Assembly (NCBI GenBank): GCA_900321195.1
Contig: ONVG01000092.1
Coordinates: forward strand, 1-6,155
Length of the DNA: 6,155 nt
Direction of reading: 5' to 3'
Source: an uncultured Eubacteriales bacterium
GTDB lineage: Bacteria > Bacillota > Clostridia > Oscillospirales > Acutalibacteraceae
A program made the translations under genes and the position numbers. A model generated the notes under the pieces. That model had not been told where the DNA came from and searched no databases. It saw nothing but the letters and a program-made list of their open reading frames with translations. Positions 1-6,155 of the stretch are shown here, one piece after another (positions within the stretch are counted from its first letter, which is position 1; the number at the start of each line of letters is the position of its first letter).

Positions 1-910
1 CCGTGAGGGCGCGGCTTTGCAGCTTGGCGGAAGTGTCGGAAATCAGCTTGGAAGATGGTTCAGGCTCGATGCATCCGATAAGAGAATAATGGTGCTTGCA
101 GGAATGAGCGCCGCTTTCTCAGCCGTTTTCGGAACACCTATGGCGGCGGCGTTGTTTTCTATGGAGGTCGTAAGTGTCGGCGTGCTTTATTATGCCGCAC
201 TTCTCCCCTGTGTTTTTTCCTCGCTTTTGGCGGCTTATATAGCCTCATTGTTCGGTATAAGGGAAACATCCTTTGATGACCTGCACTTTCCGTCAATGAC
301 TATACCCATAGCCGCAGAAACTATGATACTTGCAGGTCTGTGCGCGCTCCTGAGCATCGCATTCATAGTACTTCTGCATAAAACAGGCGATCTTTTCAGA
401 AAGTATCTGAAAAATCCCTATCTAAGAATATTCCTCGCAGGCTGTGCGATAGTGATATTATCCCTTTTGCTGAACACACGGGATTATAACGGCGCAGGTC
501 TGCCCGTTATTGCGCGAGCAGTAAACAAGGGTGAGGCTGTCCCCTATGCGTTCATACTGAAAATGCTCTTTACAGCTATAACCATAGAAGCAGGCTTCCG
601 CGGCGGTGAGATAGTCCCGTCATTCTTTGTAGGCGCAACATTCGGCTGTACCTTCGGCGCGCTCATAGGCTTTTCGCCGTCCGTATGCGCAGCTGTCGGT
701 CTTATAGCCGTGTTCTGCGGCGTGACAAACTGCCCGATAACATCAATGCTTATAAGCATTGAGCTTTTCGGCTCAGGCGGCATATACTACTTTATGATAG
801 CCATTGCAGTAAGCTATTTTCTGTCAGGCTACTACGGACTTTACAAGGATCAGACTATAGTTTACTCAAAATACAAAGCAAGATACCTCAACAGAAAAAC
901 AAAGCAATAA
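1..910 (+). CDS. CLC-family anion channel or H+/anion antiporter, C-terminal part (5' end outside window)
   Basis: Membrane protein of the CLC (voltage-gated chloride channel/EriC) family, which moves chloride, fluoride or a similar anion across the cytoplasmic membrane, often in exchange for protons. Reading in frame from base 2 gives REGAALQLGGSVG, the family's GREGP-type motif; its Glu (bases 5-7) is the expected gating/external glutamate. About 302 residues are visible, with many hydrophobic segments. A second family motif, GGEIVPSFFVGATFG, is at about 602-646, and a late Tyr-rich stretch (GYYGLY) follows the last helix. There is no C-terminal CBS domain. The reading frame is open to the left edge, so the TTG at 17 is an internal Leu codon and not a start. 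The helices before GREG, including the GSGIP-type selectivity loop, lie outside the window. The Glu in GGEIVP is a feature I associate with fluoride-type (CLC-F) members, but the substrate is not settled. It converges on dapL. Family call firm, substrate uncertain. Confidence 0.93.
   Translation, partial: REGAALQLGGSVGNQLGRWFRLDASDKRIMVLAGMSAAFSAVFGTPMAAALFSMEVVSVGVLYYAALLPCVFSSLLAAYIASLFGIRETSFDDLHFPSMTIPIAAETMILAGLCALLSIAFIVLLHKTGDLFRKYLKNPYLRIFLAGCAIVILSLLLNTRDYNGAGLPVIARAVNKGEAVPYAFILKMLFTAITIEAGFRGGEIVPSFFVGATFGCTFGALIGFSPSVCAAVGLIAVFCGVTNCPITSMLISIELFGSGGIYYFMIAIAVSYFLSGYYGLYKDQTIVYSKYKARYLNRKTKQ
743..762. repeat. perfect 20-bp palindrome inside the CLC gene
   Basis: The sequence TCAATGCTTATAAGCATTGA is identical to its own reverse complement over 20 bases with no spacer. 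It encodes the SMLISI stretch of the CLC protein. A second short inverted repeat, TGAGC (760-764) and GCTCA (771-775) around a six-base loop, overlaps its right end, so the two hairpins would exclude each other in RNA. No function is known. It may be chance within coding sequence or a binding site for a dimeric protein. Confidence 0.5.
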
Positions 911-913
911 GCA

Positions 914-955
914 AAAAAGCACGACAACTCTTTTACGTGAGTTATCGTGCTTTTT
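914..955. terminator. bidirectional intrinsic terminator between the CLC gene and dapL
   Basis: Arms 914-930 and 939-955 pair over 17 positions around an 8-base loop (931-938), with one irregular position (C925 opposite A944). The stem is flanked by A-runs on the left and T-runs on the right, so each strand's transcript ends in a U-tract: TTTTT at 951-955 rightward, and the complement of the A-run at 913-918 leftward. In the leftward transcript the irregular position becomes a G-U wobble, so the stem is fully paired there; in the rightward transcript it is a C-A mismatch. It begins 3 bp after the CLC stop codon and ends 12 bp before the dapL stop codon as read on the + strand, so it can end both transcripts. 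Confidence 0.9.
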
Positions 956-962
956 ATTTATC

Positions 963-976
963 ATGAATTATGAATT
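963..976. repeat. two-copy tandem 7-mer across the dapL stop codon
   Basis: ATGAATT occurs twice in direct tandem (963-969 and 970-976). It covers the last two codons and the stop codon of dapL and runs toward the terminator. With only two copies it may be chance. It could also mark slippage that fixes the exact C-terminus of DapL. Confidence 0.4.
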
Positions 977-2167
977 GACATTGAGCCTGAATTCAAGTAT
1001 ATCCTTCATGCGCTCAGCTGCTTCTGCTGTCTTTTCATGTGAATTGAATGATGTAAGACGGAAATATCCCTTTCCGCAGCTTCCGAAACCTTCACCCGGT
1101 GTTCCTACTACTGCCGCATTTGAAAGCAGATAGTCAAAGAATTCCCAGCTGCTCATATTGAACGGGCATTTCATCCATATATACGGCGAGTTTTTGCCGC
1201 CTGTATAGTATATTCCCAGCTCGTCAAGAGTTTTTGCGATAAGCATTGCATTTTCATGGTAATAATCGAGATTTTTGCGGCACTGTCTTTGTCCCTCCGG
1301 AGTGAACACAGCCGCCGCAGCACACTGTACAGCCCATGATACACCGTTGAATTTAGTTGCCTGGCGTCTGTACCACATATCATGCAGCTTCTTTCCGCCC
1401 CTTACAAGCTCTTTCGGAACGACCGTATATCCGCACCTTACACCTGTAAAGCCGGCTGTTTTTGAAAGTGAGCAAAGCTCTATAGCGCATTCCCTTGCAC
1501 CGTCGATACAGTATATCGAGCGCGGAAGCTCATCTCTGATAAATGCTTCGTATGCCGCATCATACAGTATAACTGCGTCATTTTCAAGCGCATATTCTAC
1601 CCATTCTTTGAGCTGCCCGAAATTGTAAGCCGCTCCTGTCGGGTTGTTCGGTGAACAAAGATAAATGATATCGGCTTTTACATTTTTATCGGGCATGGGA
1701 AGAAAATTATCGTCCTCTCCTGCCGGAGCATAAATGATATTTCTTCCTGCCATGATATTTGCGTCAACATATACCGGATATACAGGGTCTGGAATAAGCA
1801 CTGTGTTATCCTGTGAGAAAATATCCCCGATATTTCCGCAGTCTGATTTTGCGCCGTCGGAAATAAAGATCTCGTCAGCGTCTATTTTTACGCCAAAGCT
1901 CTGATAATAGTCGGATATCTTGTTTCTTACAAAATCGTATCCTTCATATTCAGGATAACCCTTAAAGGTTTTCTGATCCCTGAGATCTTCACAGCCCCTC
2001 TGCATTGCGTCAACAACAACGGGCGCAAGCGGAAGTGTGACATCTCCTATACCAAGTCTTATTACCTTTTTATCGGGATTTGCTGCGATAAATTCATTCG
2101 TCTTTCTTGCGACATCCGCAAAAAGATAGTTCGGCACAAGCTTATCAAAATTACCGTTGATCTTCAT
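968..2167 (-). CDS. dapL: LL-diaminopimelate aminotransferase
   Basis: Cytoplasmic PLP-dependent fold-type I aminotransferase. It converts tetrahydrodipicolinate and glutamate to LL-2,6-diaminopimelate and 2-oxoglutarate in one step, bypassing the succinylase/acetylase branch of lysine and peptidoglycan-precursor synthesis. The 399 residues are close to the usual DapL length (about 400-410). The start MKINGNFDKLVPNYLFADVARK and the RLGIGDVTLPL segment (37-47) are typical of DapL. PLP-site elements are visible: SPNNPTG (172-178), LYDAAYE (201-207, with Asp203 and Tyr206), SLSKTAGFTGVRCGY (233-247, Schiff-base Lys236) and the substrate-carboxylate Arg370 in FRLTSF. The ATG lies 21 bp after the gltD stop codon. 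The gap has no strong Shine-Dalgarno, only GAAAG about 12 bases upstream, so translation may depend partly on ribosomes finishing gltD. It is the last gene of the leftward cluster and ends just before the shared terminator. Other class I/II aminotransferases are a less likely reading because the N-terminus matches DapL so well. Confidence 0.96.
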   Translation of the reverse strand: MKINGNFDKLVPNYLFADVARKTNEFIAANPDKKVIRLGIGDVTLPLAPVVVDAMQRGCEDLRDQKTFKGYPEYEGYDFVRNKISDYYQSFGVKIDADEIFISDGAKSDCGNIGDIFSQDNTVLIPDPVYPVYVDANIMAGRNIIYAPAGEDDNFLPMPDKNVKADIIYLCSPNNPTGAAYNFGQLKEWVEYALENDAVILYDAAYEAFIRDELPRSIYCIDGARECAIELCSLSKTAGFTGVRCGYTVVPKELVRGGKKLHDMWYRRQATKFNGVSWAVQCAAAAVFTPEGQRQCRKNLDYYHENAMLIAKTLDELGIYYTGGKNSPYIWMKCPFNMSSWEFFDYLLSNAAVVGTPGEGFGSCGKGYFRLTSFNSHEKTAEAAERMKDILEFRLNVNS

Positions 2168-2188
2168 TTCTTCACTCAGCTTTCTTAC

Positions 2189-3673
2189 TTATAGATTTGT
2201 ATATCCCATAAGGTCAAGATCGACCTCTTTCGCACAGTCTCTGCCCTCTCTTATAGCACGTACAACAAGAGACTGTCCGATATGCATATCACCTGCGGCA
2301 TATACATTTTCAACATTTGTTCTGTGGCTGCCTGCCGGAGATGAAACATTAGTTCTTGCATCAGTTTCAACACCGAAAGCCTGTGTCACATAGCTTTCGC
2401 TGCCCAGAAATCCTGCGGCTATGAGTACAAGCTCTGCATCCACCGTATATTCACTGCCCTCTACCGGCTTCATAGTCATCCTGCCTGTTGCGGCGTCTCT
2501 TTCCGAGCTGAGCTTTACAAGCACAGCCGCTCTGAGCCTGCCGTTTTCGTCACGGAGAAACTCTTTTACGGTAGTTGTATAAACTCTCGGGTCGTTTCCG
2601 TAAACCGCAGCCGCTTCCTCCTGACCGTAATCGGTCTTGCAGACGCGCGGCCATTCCGGCCAGGGATTGTTTTCGGCTCTTTCATCGGGGAGCCTGGGCA
2701 TCATTTCAAGCTGCATAACGCTTTTTGCGCCGTGTCTTACGCATGTGCCGACACAGTCGTTTCCGGTATCGCCGCCGCCTATTACTATGACGTTCTTATC
2801 CTTTGCGCTGATAAATGTTCCCTCTGCAAGTCCGTTGTCAAGCAGCGCTTTTGTTGTGGATCTGAGGAAATCTACCGCAAAGTATATTCCCTCTGCGTCA
2901 CGTCCGGGAACGTTTATATCTCTCGGATGCGATGCGCCGCAGGCAAGTATTACCTTGTCATACTGCTTCATGATATCATCGGCAGTTATGTCTGCGCCAA
3001 CATTCGTGTTTGTCACAAATGTGATGCCCTCGGCCTTCATAATGTTCACCTTGCGCTCGATAATGTGCTTTTCAAGCTTCATGTTCGGTATGCCGTACAT
3101 AAGAAGTCCGCCGACACGGTCCGAGCGTTCATATACAGTCACGGAATGTCCTCTTTTATTGAGCTGGTCTGCCGCTGCAAGTCCCGAAGGTCCCGAACCT
3201 ATAACAGCTATTTTCTTTCCTGTCCTTACCTTTGGCGGCTGAGGAACTGCAAGCCCCTCACTGTACGCTTTTTCTATTATGCTGTATTCATTTGCGCGTA
3301 CTGTAACTGCATCTCCGTTTGCTCCGCATGTACACGCTTTTTCGCAAAGCGCAGGACATACCCTTGAAGTGAACTCAGGAAAATTATTTGTAAGTCTGAG
3401 CCTGTTGTAAGCCTGCTTCCATGCGCCTATGCTTACAAGATGGTTCCACTCCGGTATGAGATTATTGAGCGGACAGCCGGATATCATGCCGCCTATCTTC
3501 ATTCCCGACTGACAGAACGGCACGCCGCAGTTCATGCAGCGTTCGCCCTGTTTTTTCTGCTCCCTTTCGGAAAGCGGTGTGTGGAATTCGTTATAATTCT
3601 TTATGCGTTCGTTTATATCATAAGCCTGTGCGTCTTTGCGCTCGTATTTCAGAAAGCCGTCAGGTGTTCCCAT
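2189..3673 (-). CDS. gltD: glutamate synthase, small (beta) subunit
   Basis: FAD- and Fe-S-containing subunit of GOGAT. It takes electrons from NAD(P)H, normally NADPH, and passes them through 4Fe-4S clusters to GltB. The 494 residues are close to the usual bacterial GltD length. The N-terminal ferredoxin-like domain has two cysteine groups: C46, C49, C54 and C67, then C106, C110, C114 and C116. The FAD-binding motif is IAVIGSGPSGLAAA (155-168), the NAD(P)H-binding motif is VIGGGDTGNDC (297-307), and the C-terminal FAD-contact segment is VYAAGDMHIGQS (457-468). The segment RHGAKSVMQLEMMPRLPDER (313-332) is typical of GltD. A good Shine-Dalgarno just upstream of the ATG supports this start. 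It is 15 bp downstream of gltB and 21 bp upstream of dapL on the same strand. Related dihydropyrimidine-dehydrogenase-like or NfnB-type subunits share the fold, but adjacency to gltB settles the call. Confidence 0.97.
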   Translation of the reverse strand: MGTPDGFLKYERKDAQAYDINERIKNYNEFHTPLSEREQKKQGERCMNCGVPFCQSGMKIGGMISGCPLNNLIPEWNHLVSIGAWKQAYNRLRLTNNFPEFTSRVCPALCEKACTCGANGDAVTVRANEYSIIEKAYSEGLAVPQPPKVRTGKKIAVIGSGPSGLAAADQLNKRGHSVTVYERSDRVGGLLMYGIPNMKLEKHIIERKVNIMKAEGITFVTNTNVGADITADDIMKQYDKVILACGASHPRDINVPGRDAEGIYFAVDFLRSTTKALLDNGLAEGTFISAKDKNVIVIGGGDTGNDCVGTCVRHGAKSVMQLEMMPRLPDERAENNPWPEWPRVCKTDYGQEEAAAVYGNDPRVYTTTVKEFLRDENGRLRAAVLVKLSSERDAATGRMTMKPVEGSEYTVDAELVLIAAGFLGSESYVTQAFGVETDARTNVSSPAGSHRTNVENVYAAGDMHIGQSLVVRAIREGRDCAKEVDLDLMGYTNL

Positions 3674-3681
3674 ATTTTCTT

Positions 3682-3690
3682 CTCTCCTTT
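3682..3690 (-). promoter_or_regulatory. gltD ribosome binding site overlapping the gltB stop codon
   Basis: On the minus strand the gltB stop TAA runs straight into AGGAGAG, giving TAAAGGAGAG about 8-10 bases before the gltD ATG (3671-3673). Because the site shares bases with the stop codon, ribosomes ending gltB translation are placed to restart on gltD. This fits the need for balanced subunit amounts. Confidence 0.8.
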
Positions 3691-6155
3691 ATTCAGCATT
3701 TATGAGCTTATGGAAAGCCTCTATCTTTGCCTGTTCCTCATCCATGCCGTTTTGCTCGTTTACAGCTATAGCCTCTGTAACTATACGGTAGTCATGCGGT
3801 ATTACTTTCTTGAACAGCGGGAGATATTCCTCAAAATGATTGAGTATATTCTCACCCTTTTCGGAGCCTGTTGCGGAAACATGCTCTGCAATAAGTGTTC
3901 TGAGAGTGTCTATATCATTCTGTTGTGTTACCTCTGTACATTCCACAAGCTCCTTGTTAAGACGCTTGTAGAGATGATGATGCTCGTCAAGAACGTATGC
4001 TACACCGCCCGACATGCCTGCTGCAAAGTTGTTTCCTGTCCTGCCGAGTATAACGACTGTACCGCCTGTCATGTACTCACAGCCATGCTCGCCTACGCCC
4101 TCAACTACAGCAGATGCGCCTGAGTTTCTGATACAGAATCTCTCGCCTGCGATACCGTTTATGAATGCCTTGCCGCTCGTTGCACCGTAAAGCGCAACAT
4201 TTCCTACGATTATATTTTCTGCGGCCTTGAATTTTGAGTTTTCCGGCGGATATACTATCAGCTTGCCGCCTGAAAGTCCCTTTCCGAAATAGTCGTTGCT
4301 GTCGCCTTTAAGCTCAAGTGTAAGACCCTTGGGGATAAATGCGCCGAAGCTCTGTCCGCCTGAGCCGCTGCATATGATGCGGTAGGTATCCTCTGCAAGA
4401 GTATCATCATACTTTCTTGTTATCTCCGATCCGAAAGCCGTACCGAGTGAACGGTCGGTATTCTTTATGCTTATCTCGATAGTCTTTGGCTCACCTGCAT
4501 TAAATGCTTTTCTGAGCTTCTTTCCTATTACCTTTTCATCTATAGTTTCTTCAAGCTTGAAGTCATAGAGCTTCTTGTCTGTATAGCTGATATGCTCACC
4601 TGAGAAAGTCCTGTCAAGAAGAAGTGATACATCAACACTGTCATCACGTCCGTCGGTATCGTCACGCCTGCGGAGAAGGTCTGTTCTGCCGACAAGCTCA
4701 TCAACAGTTCTTACACCGAGTCTTGACATGTATTCCCTTAGCTCCTGAGCAATAAAATGCATGAAGTTTATAACATATTCCGGCTTGCCGTTAAAGCGTT
4801 TTCTCAGCTCAGGATTTTGTGTTGCAACACCGAAGGGACATGTATCAAGGTTGCAGACACGCATCATTGCACAGCCTAATGTTACAAGCGGAGCTGTTGC
4901 AAATCCGAATTCCTCTGCTCCGAGTATAGCCGCTACAGCTACATCACGTCCGGTCATCAATTTTCCGTCTGTTTCGATGACTACCTTGTCACGCAGACCG
5001 TTCATTATGAGTGTGCGGTGTGCTTCGGCAAGTCCAAGCTCCCAGGGAAGTCCTGCATTATAGATAGAGCTGCCGGGTGCTGCGCCTGTACCGCCGTCAT
5101 ATCCTGAAATAAGGATTACTCCTGCGCCTGCTTTTGCAACGCCTGCCGCAACCGTACCTACACCGACCTCCGAAACTAACTTTACGGATATCCTTGCCTT
5201 TTTATTAGCGTTTTTAAGGTCATATATCAGCTGTGCAAGATCCTCGATAGAATAAATATCGTGGTGCGGCGGCGGCGATATGAGAGATACTCCCGGAGTC
5301 GAGTGCCTTGTCTTGGCTATCCAGGGATAGACCTTCTTTCCGGGAAGATGTCCGCCTTCACCGGGCTTTGCACCCTGCGCCATTTTTATCTGTAATTCAT
5401 CTGCGGAATTGAGGTACTTTGAAGTAACGCCGAAACGTCCTGATGCTACCTGCTTTATTGCCGAGCAGCGGTCATTTGATGTTCCCTTGCTCTGAAGTCG
5501 TTCAAGGCTTTCTCCGCCCTCACCTGAGTTTGATTTTCCGCCGATACGGTTCATAGCCTCTGCAAGAGCCTCATGCGCTTCCTGTGAGATAGAGCCGTAG
5601 GACATAGCGCCCGTTTTAAATCTTTTAACTATGCTGTCAACGCTTTCGACTTCATCTATCGGCACAGGCTCCTCTGCATAGTTGAAATCAAGAAGTCCTC
5701 TGATATTTACGGGATCCATTTCCTCGTTGAGCATTCGTGAGTATTCTTTATAAGTATTGTAATCGTTTGTGCGTGCAGCTTTCTGGAGTGCGTGTATAGT
5801 CTGCGGATTATAAAGATGTTCTTCTTTGCCGCTCCTTATCTTGTGGCCGCCTCCTGACGGGATATCGCTGTCTGTGCCAAGTCCCAGCGGGTCAAATGCC
5901 GCTGTGTGCAGACTGTCAACAGTTTTTTCTATATCCTCAAGCGTTATTCCTCCGATACGGCTTACCGTACCTGTGAAGTATTCGCTGACAAGCTCCTTAC
6001 TCAGACCTATTGCTTCAAATATCTTTGAGCCTTGATATGACTGCAGTGTGGAGATGCCCATTTTTGAGGCTATCTTTACGATACCGTGAAGTACAGCGTC
6101 ATTATAGTCATTTACAGCCGCATAATAATCCTTATCAAGAAGCTCGTCATGTATA
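3689..6155 (-). CDS. gltB: glutamate synthase, large (alpha) subunit, C-terminal part (5' end outside window)
   Basis: Catalytic subunit of GOGAT: glutamine-derived ammonia plus 2-oxoglutarate plus two electrons give glutamate on FMN. The visible 821 residues are a little over half of a typical ~1,500-residue GltB. The frame is open to the right edge, and the ATG at 6061 is internal: reading upstream of it gives DKDYYAAVNDYNDAVLHGIV, normal GltB sequence from the end of the central domain. Counting that Met as 1, the FMN-binding synthase domain spans about 130-460, with TGAMSYGSISQEAHEAL (150-166), AQGAKPGEGGHLPG (228-241), SPPPHHDIYS (262-271) and SGYDGGTGAAP (319-329). The 3Fe-4S cysteines fit C-x5-C-x4-C at 397, 403 and 408. 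The C-terminal GXGXG beta-helix domain is about 539-692. The N-terminal glutaminase domain and the promoter lie outside the window. The fused synthase and GXGXG domains argue against the split archaeal-type arrangement. gltD follows 15 bp downstream. Confidence 0.97.
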   Translation of the reverse strand, partial: IHDELLDKDYYAAVNDYNDAVLHGIVKIASKMGISTLQSYQGSKIFEAIGLSKELVSEYFTGTVSRIGGITLEDIEKTVDSLHTAAFDPLGLGTDSDIPSGGGHKIRSGKEEHLYNPQTIHALQKAARTNDYNTYKEYSRMLNEEMDPVNIRGLLDFNYAEEPVPIDEVESVDSIVKRFKTGAMSYGSISQEAHEALAEAMNRIGGKSNSGEGGESLERLQSKGTSNDRCSAIKQVASGRFGVTSKYLNSADELQIKMAQGAKPGEGGHLPGKKVYPWIAKTRHSTPGVSLISPPPHHDIYSIEDLAQLIYDLKNANKKARISVKLVSEVGVGTVAAGVAKAGAGVILISGYDGGTGAAPGSSIYNAGLPWELGLAEAHRTLIMNGLRDKVVIETDGKLMTGRDVAVAAILGAEEFGFATAPLVTLGCAMMRVCNLDTCPFGVATQNPELRKRFNGKPEYVINFMHFIAQELREYMSRLGVRTVDELVGRTDLLRRRDDTDGRDDSVDVSLLLDRTFSGEHISYTDKKLYDFKLEETIDEKVIGKKLRKAFNAGEPKTIEISIKNTDRSLGTAFGSEITRKYDDTLAEDTYRIICSGSGGQSFGAFIPKGLTLELKGDSNDYFGKGLSGGKLIVYPPENSKFKAAENIIVGNVALYGATSGKAFINGIAGERFCIRNSGASAVVEGVGEHGCEYMTGGTVVILGRTGNNFAAGMSGGVAYVLDEHHHLYKRLNKELVECTEVTQQNDIDTLRTLIAEHVSATGSEKGENILNHFEEYLPLFKKVIPHDYRIVTEAIAVNEQNGMDEEQAKIEAFHKLINAE

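Noticed and set aside
17..19. TTG as the start codon of the CLC protein
   Set aside because: The frame stays open to the left edge and the preceding codons encode REGAA of the conserved GREG motif, so the gene starts outside the window.
544..783. Minus-strand open frame of 79 codons within the CLC gene
   Set aside because: It is antisense to conserved CLC helices, has no recognisable domain, and is explained by codon bias of the real gene.
2637..3367. Two overlapping + strand open frames (2637-3242 and 2732-3367) of about 200 codons each
   Set aside because: Both are antisense to gltD in different frames and overlap each other. Their products are low-complexity Ser/Cys-rich sequence with no family resemblance, so they are shadows of gltD.
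3440..4123. Long open frame of 227 codons on the + strand across the gltD/gltB junction
   Set aside because: It lies entirely antisense to two firmly identified genes plus their 15-bp gap. Its translation is Cys/Tyr/Leu-rich without a recognisable domain, as expected for the complement of these genes' codon pattern.
6059..6061. ATG as the start of a 790-residue GltB
   Set aside because: The upstream in-frame sequence to the window edge continues as recognisable GltB (for example DYNDAVLHGIVKIASK). A start here would also remove the glutaminase domain.
1..6155. Search for a hidden system: CRISPR, toxin-antitoxin, phage, insertion sequence, tRNA or riboswitch
   Set aside because: Nearly all of the window is covered by four well-recognised genes. 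The only non-coding stretches are 57, 21 and 15 bp, too short for these elements, and no repeat arrays, inverted-repeat ends or transposase motifs were seen.

Overview
The window looks like ordinary core-metabolism DNA from an anaerobic Firmicute, most likely a Clostridia/Ruminococcaceae-type bacterium. This rests on the protein style and on the use of the LL-diaminopimelate aminotransferase (DapL) route to lysine and cell-wall diaminopimelate. No database search was possible, so the taxonomic guess is an inference.

Layout: a rightward gene covers the left end (to 910). It is the C-terminal part of a CLC-family anion channel or antiporter, cut by the window edge inside its GREG motif. A 57-bp convergent gap (911-967) carries a strong, apparently bidirectional hairpin terminator. 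The rest of the window is a leftward cluster read from right to left: gltB (glutamate synthase large subunit, 5' end outside the window), then gltD (small subunit) 15 bp downstream, then dapL 21 bp downstream, ending at the shared terminator. The promoter and any leader regulation of the cluster lie beyond the right edge.

How the genes work together: GltB and GltD form glutamate synthase (GOGAT), which turns glutamine plus 2-oxoglutarate into two glutamates. DapL uses glutamate to aminate tetrahydrodipicolinate to LL-diaminopimelate and returns 2-oxoglutarate. The three-gene unit therefore couples nitrogen assimilation to a major use of glutamate nitrogen, and the by-product of one enzyme is the substrate of the other.

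I found no mobile element, CRISPR array, RNA gene, phage gene or clearly new system. The points most worth checking are the possible fluoride-type subclass of the CLC protein, the gltB-gltD-dapL linkage, the strand asymmetry of the terminator and a perfect 20-bp palindrome inside the CLC gene.
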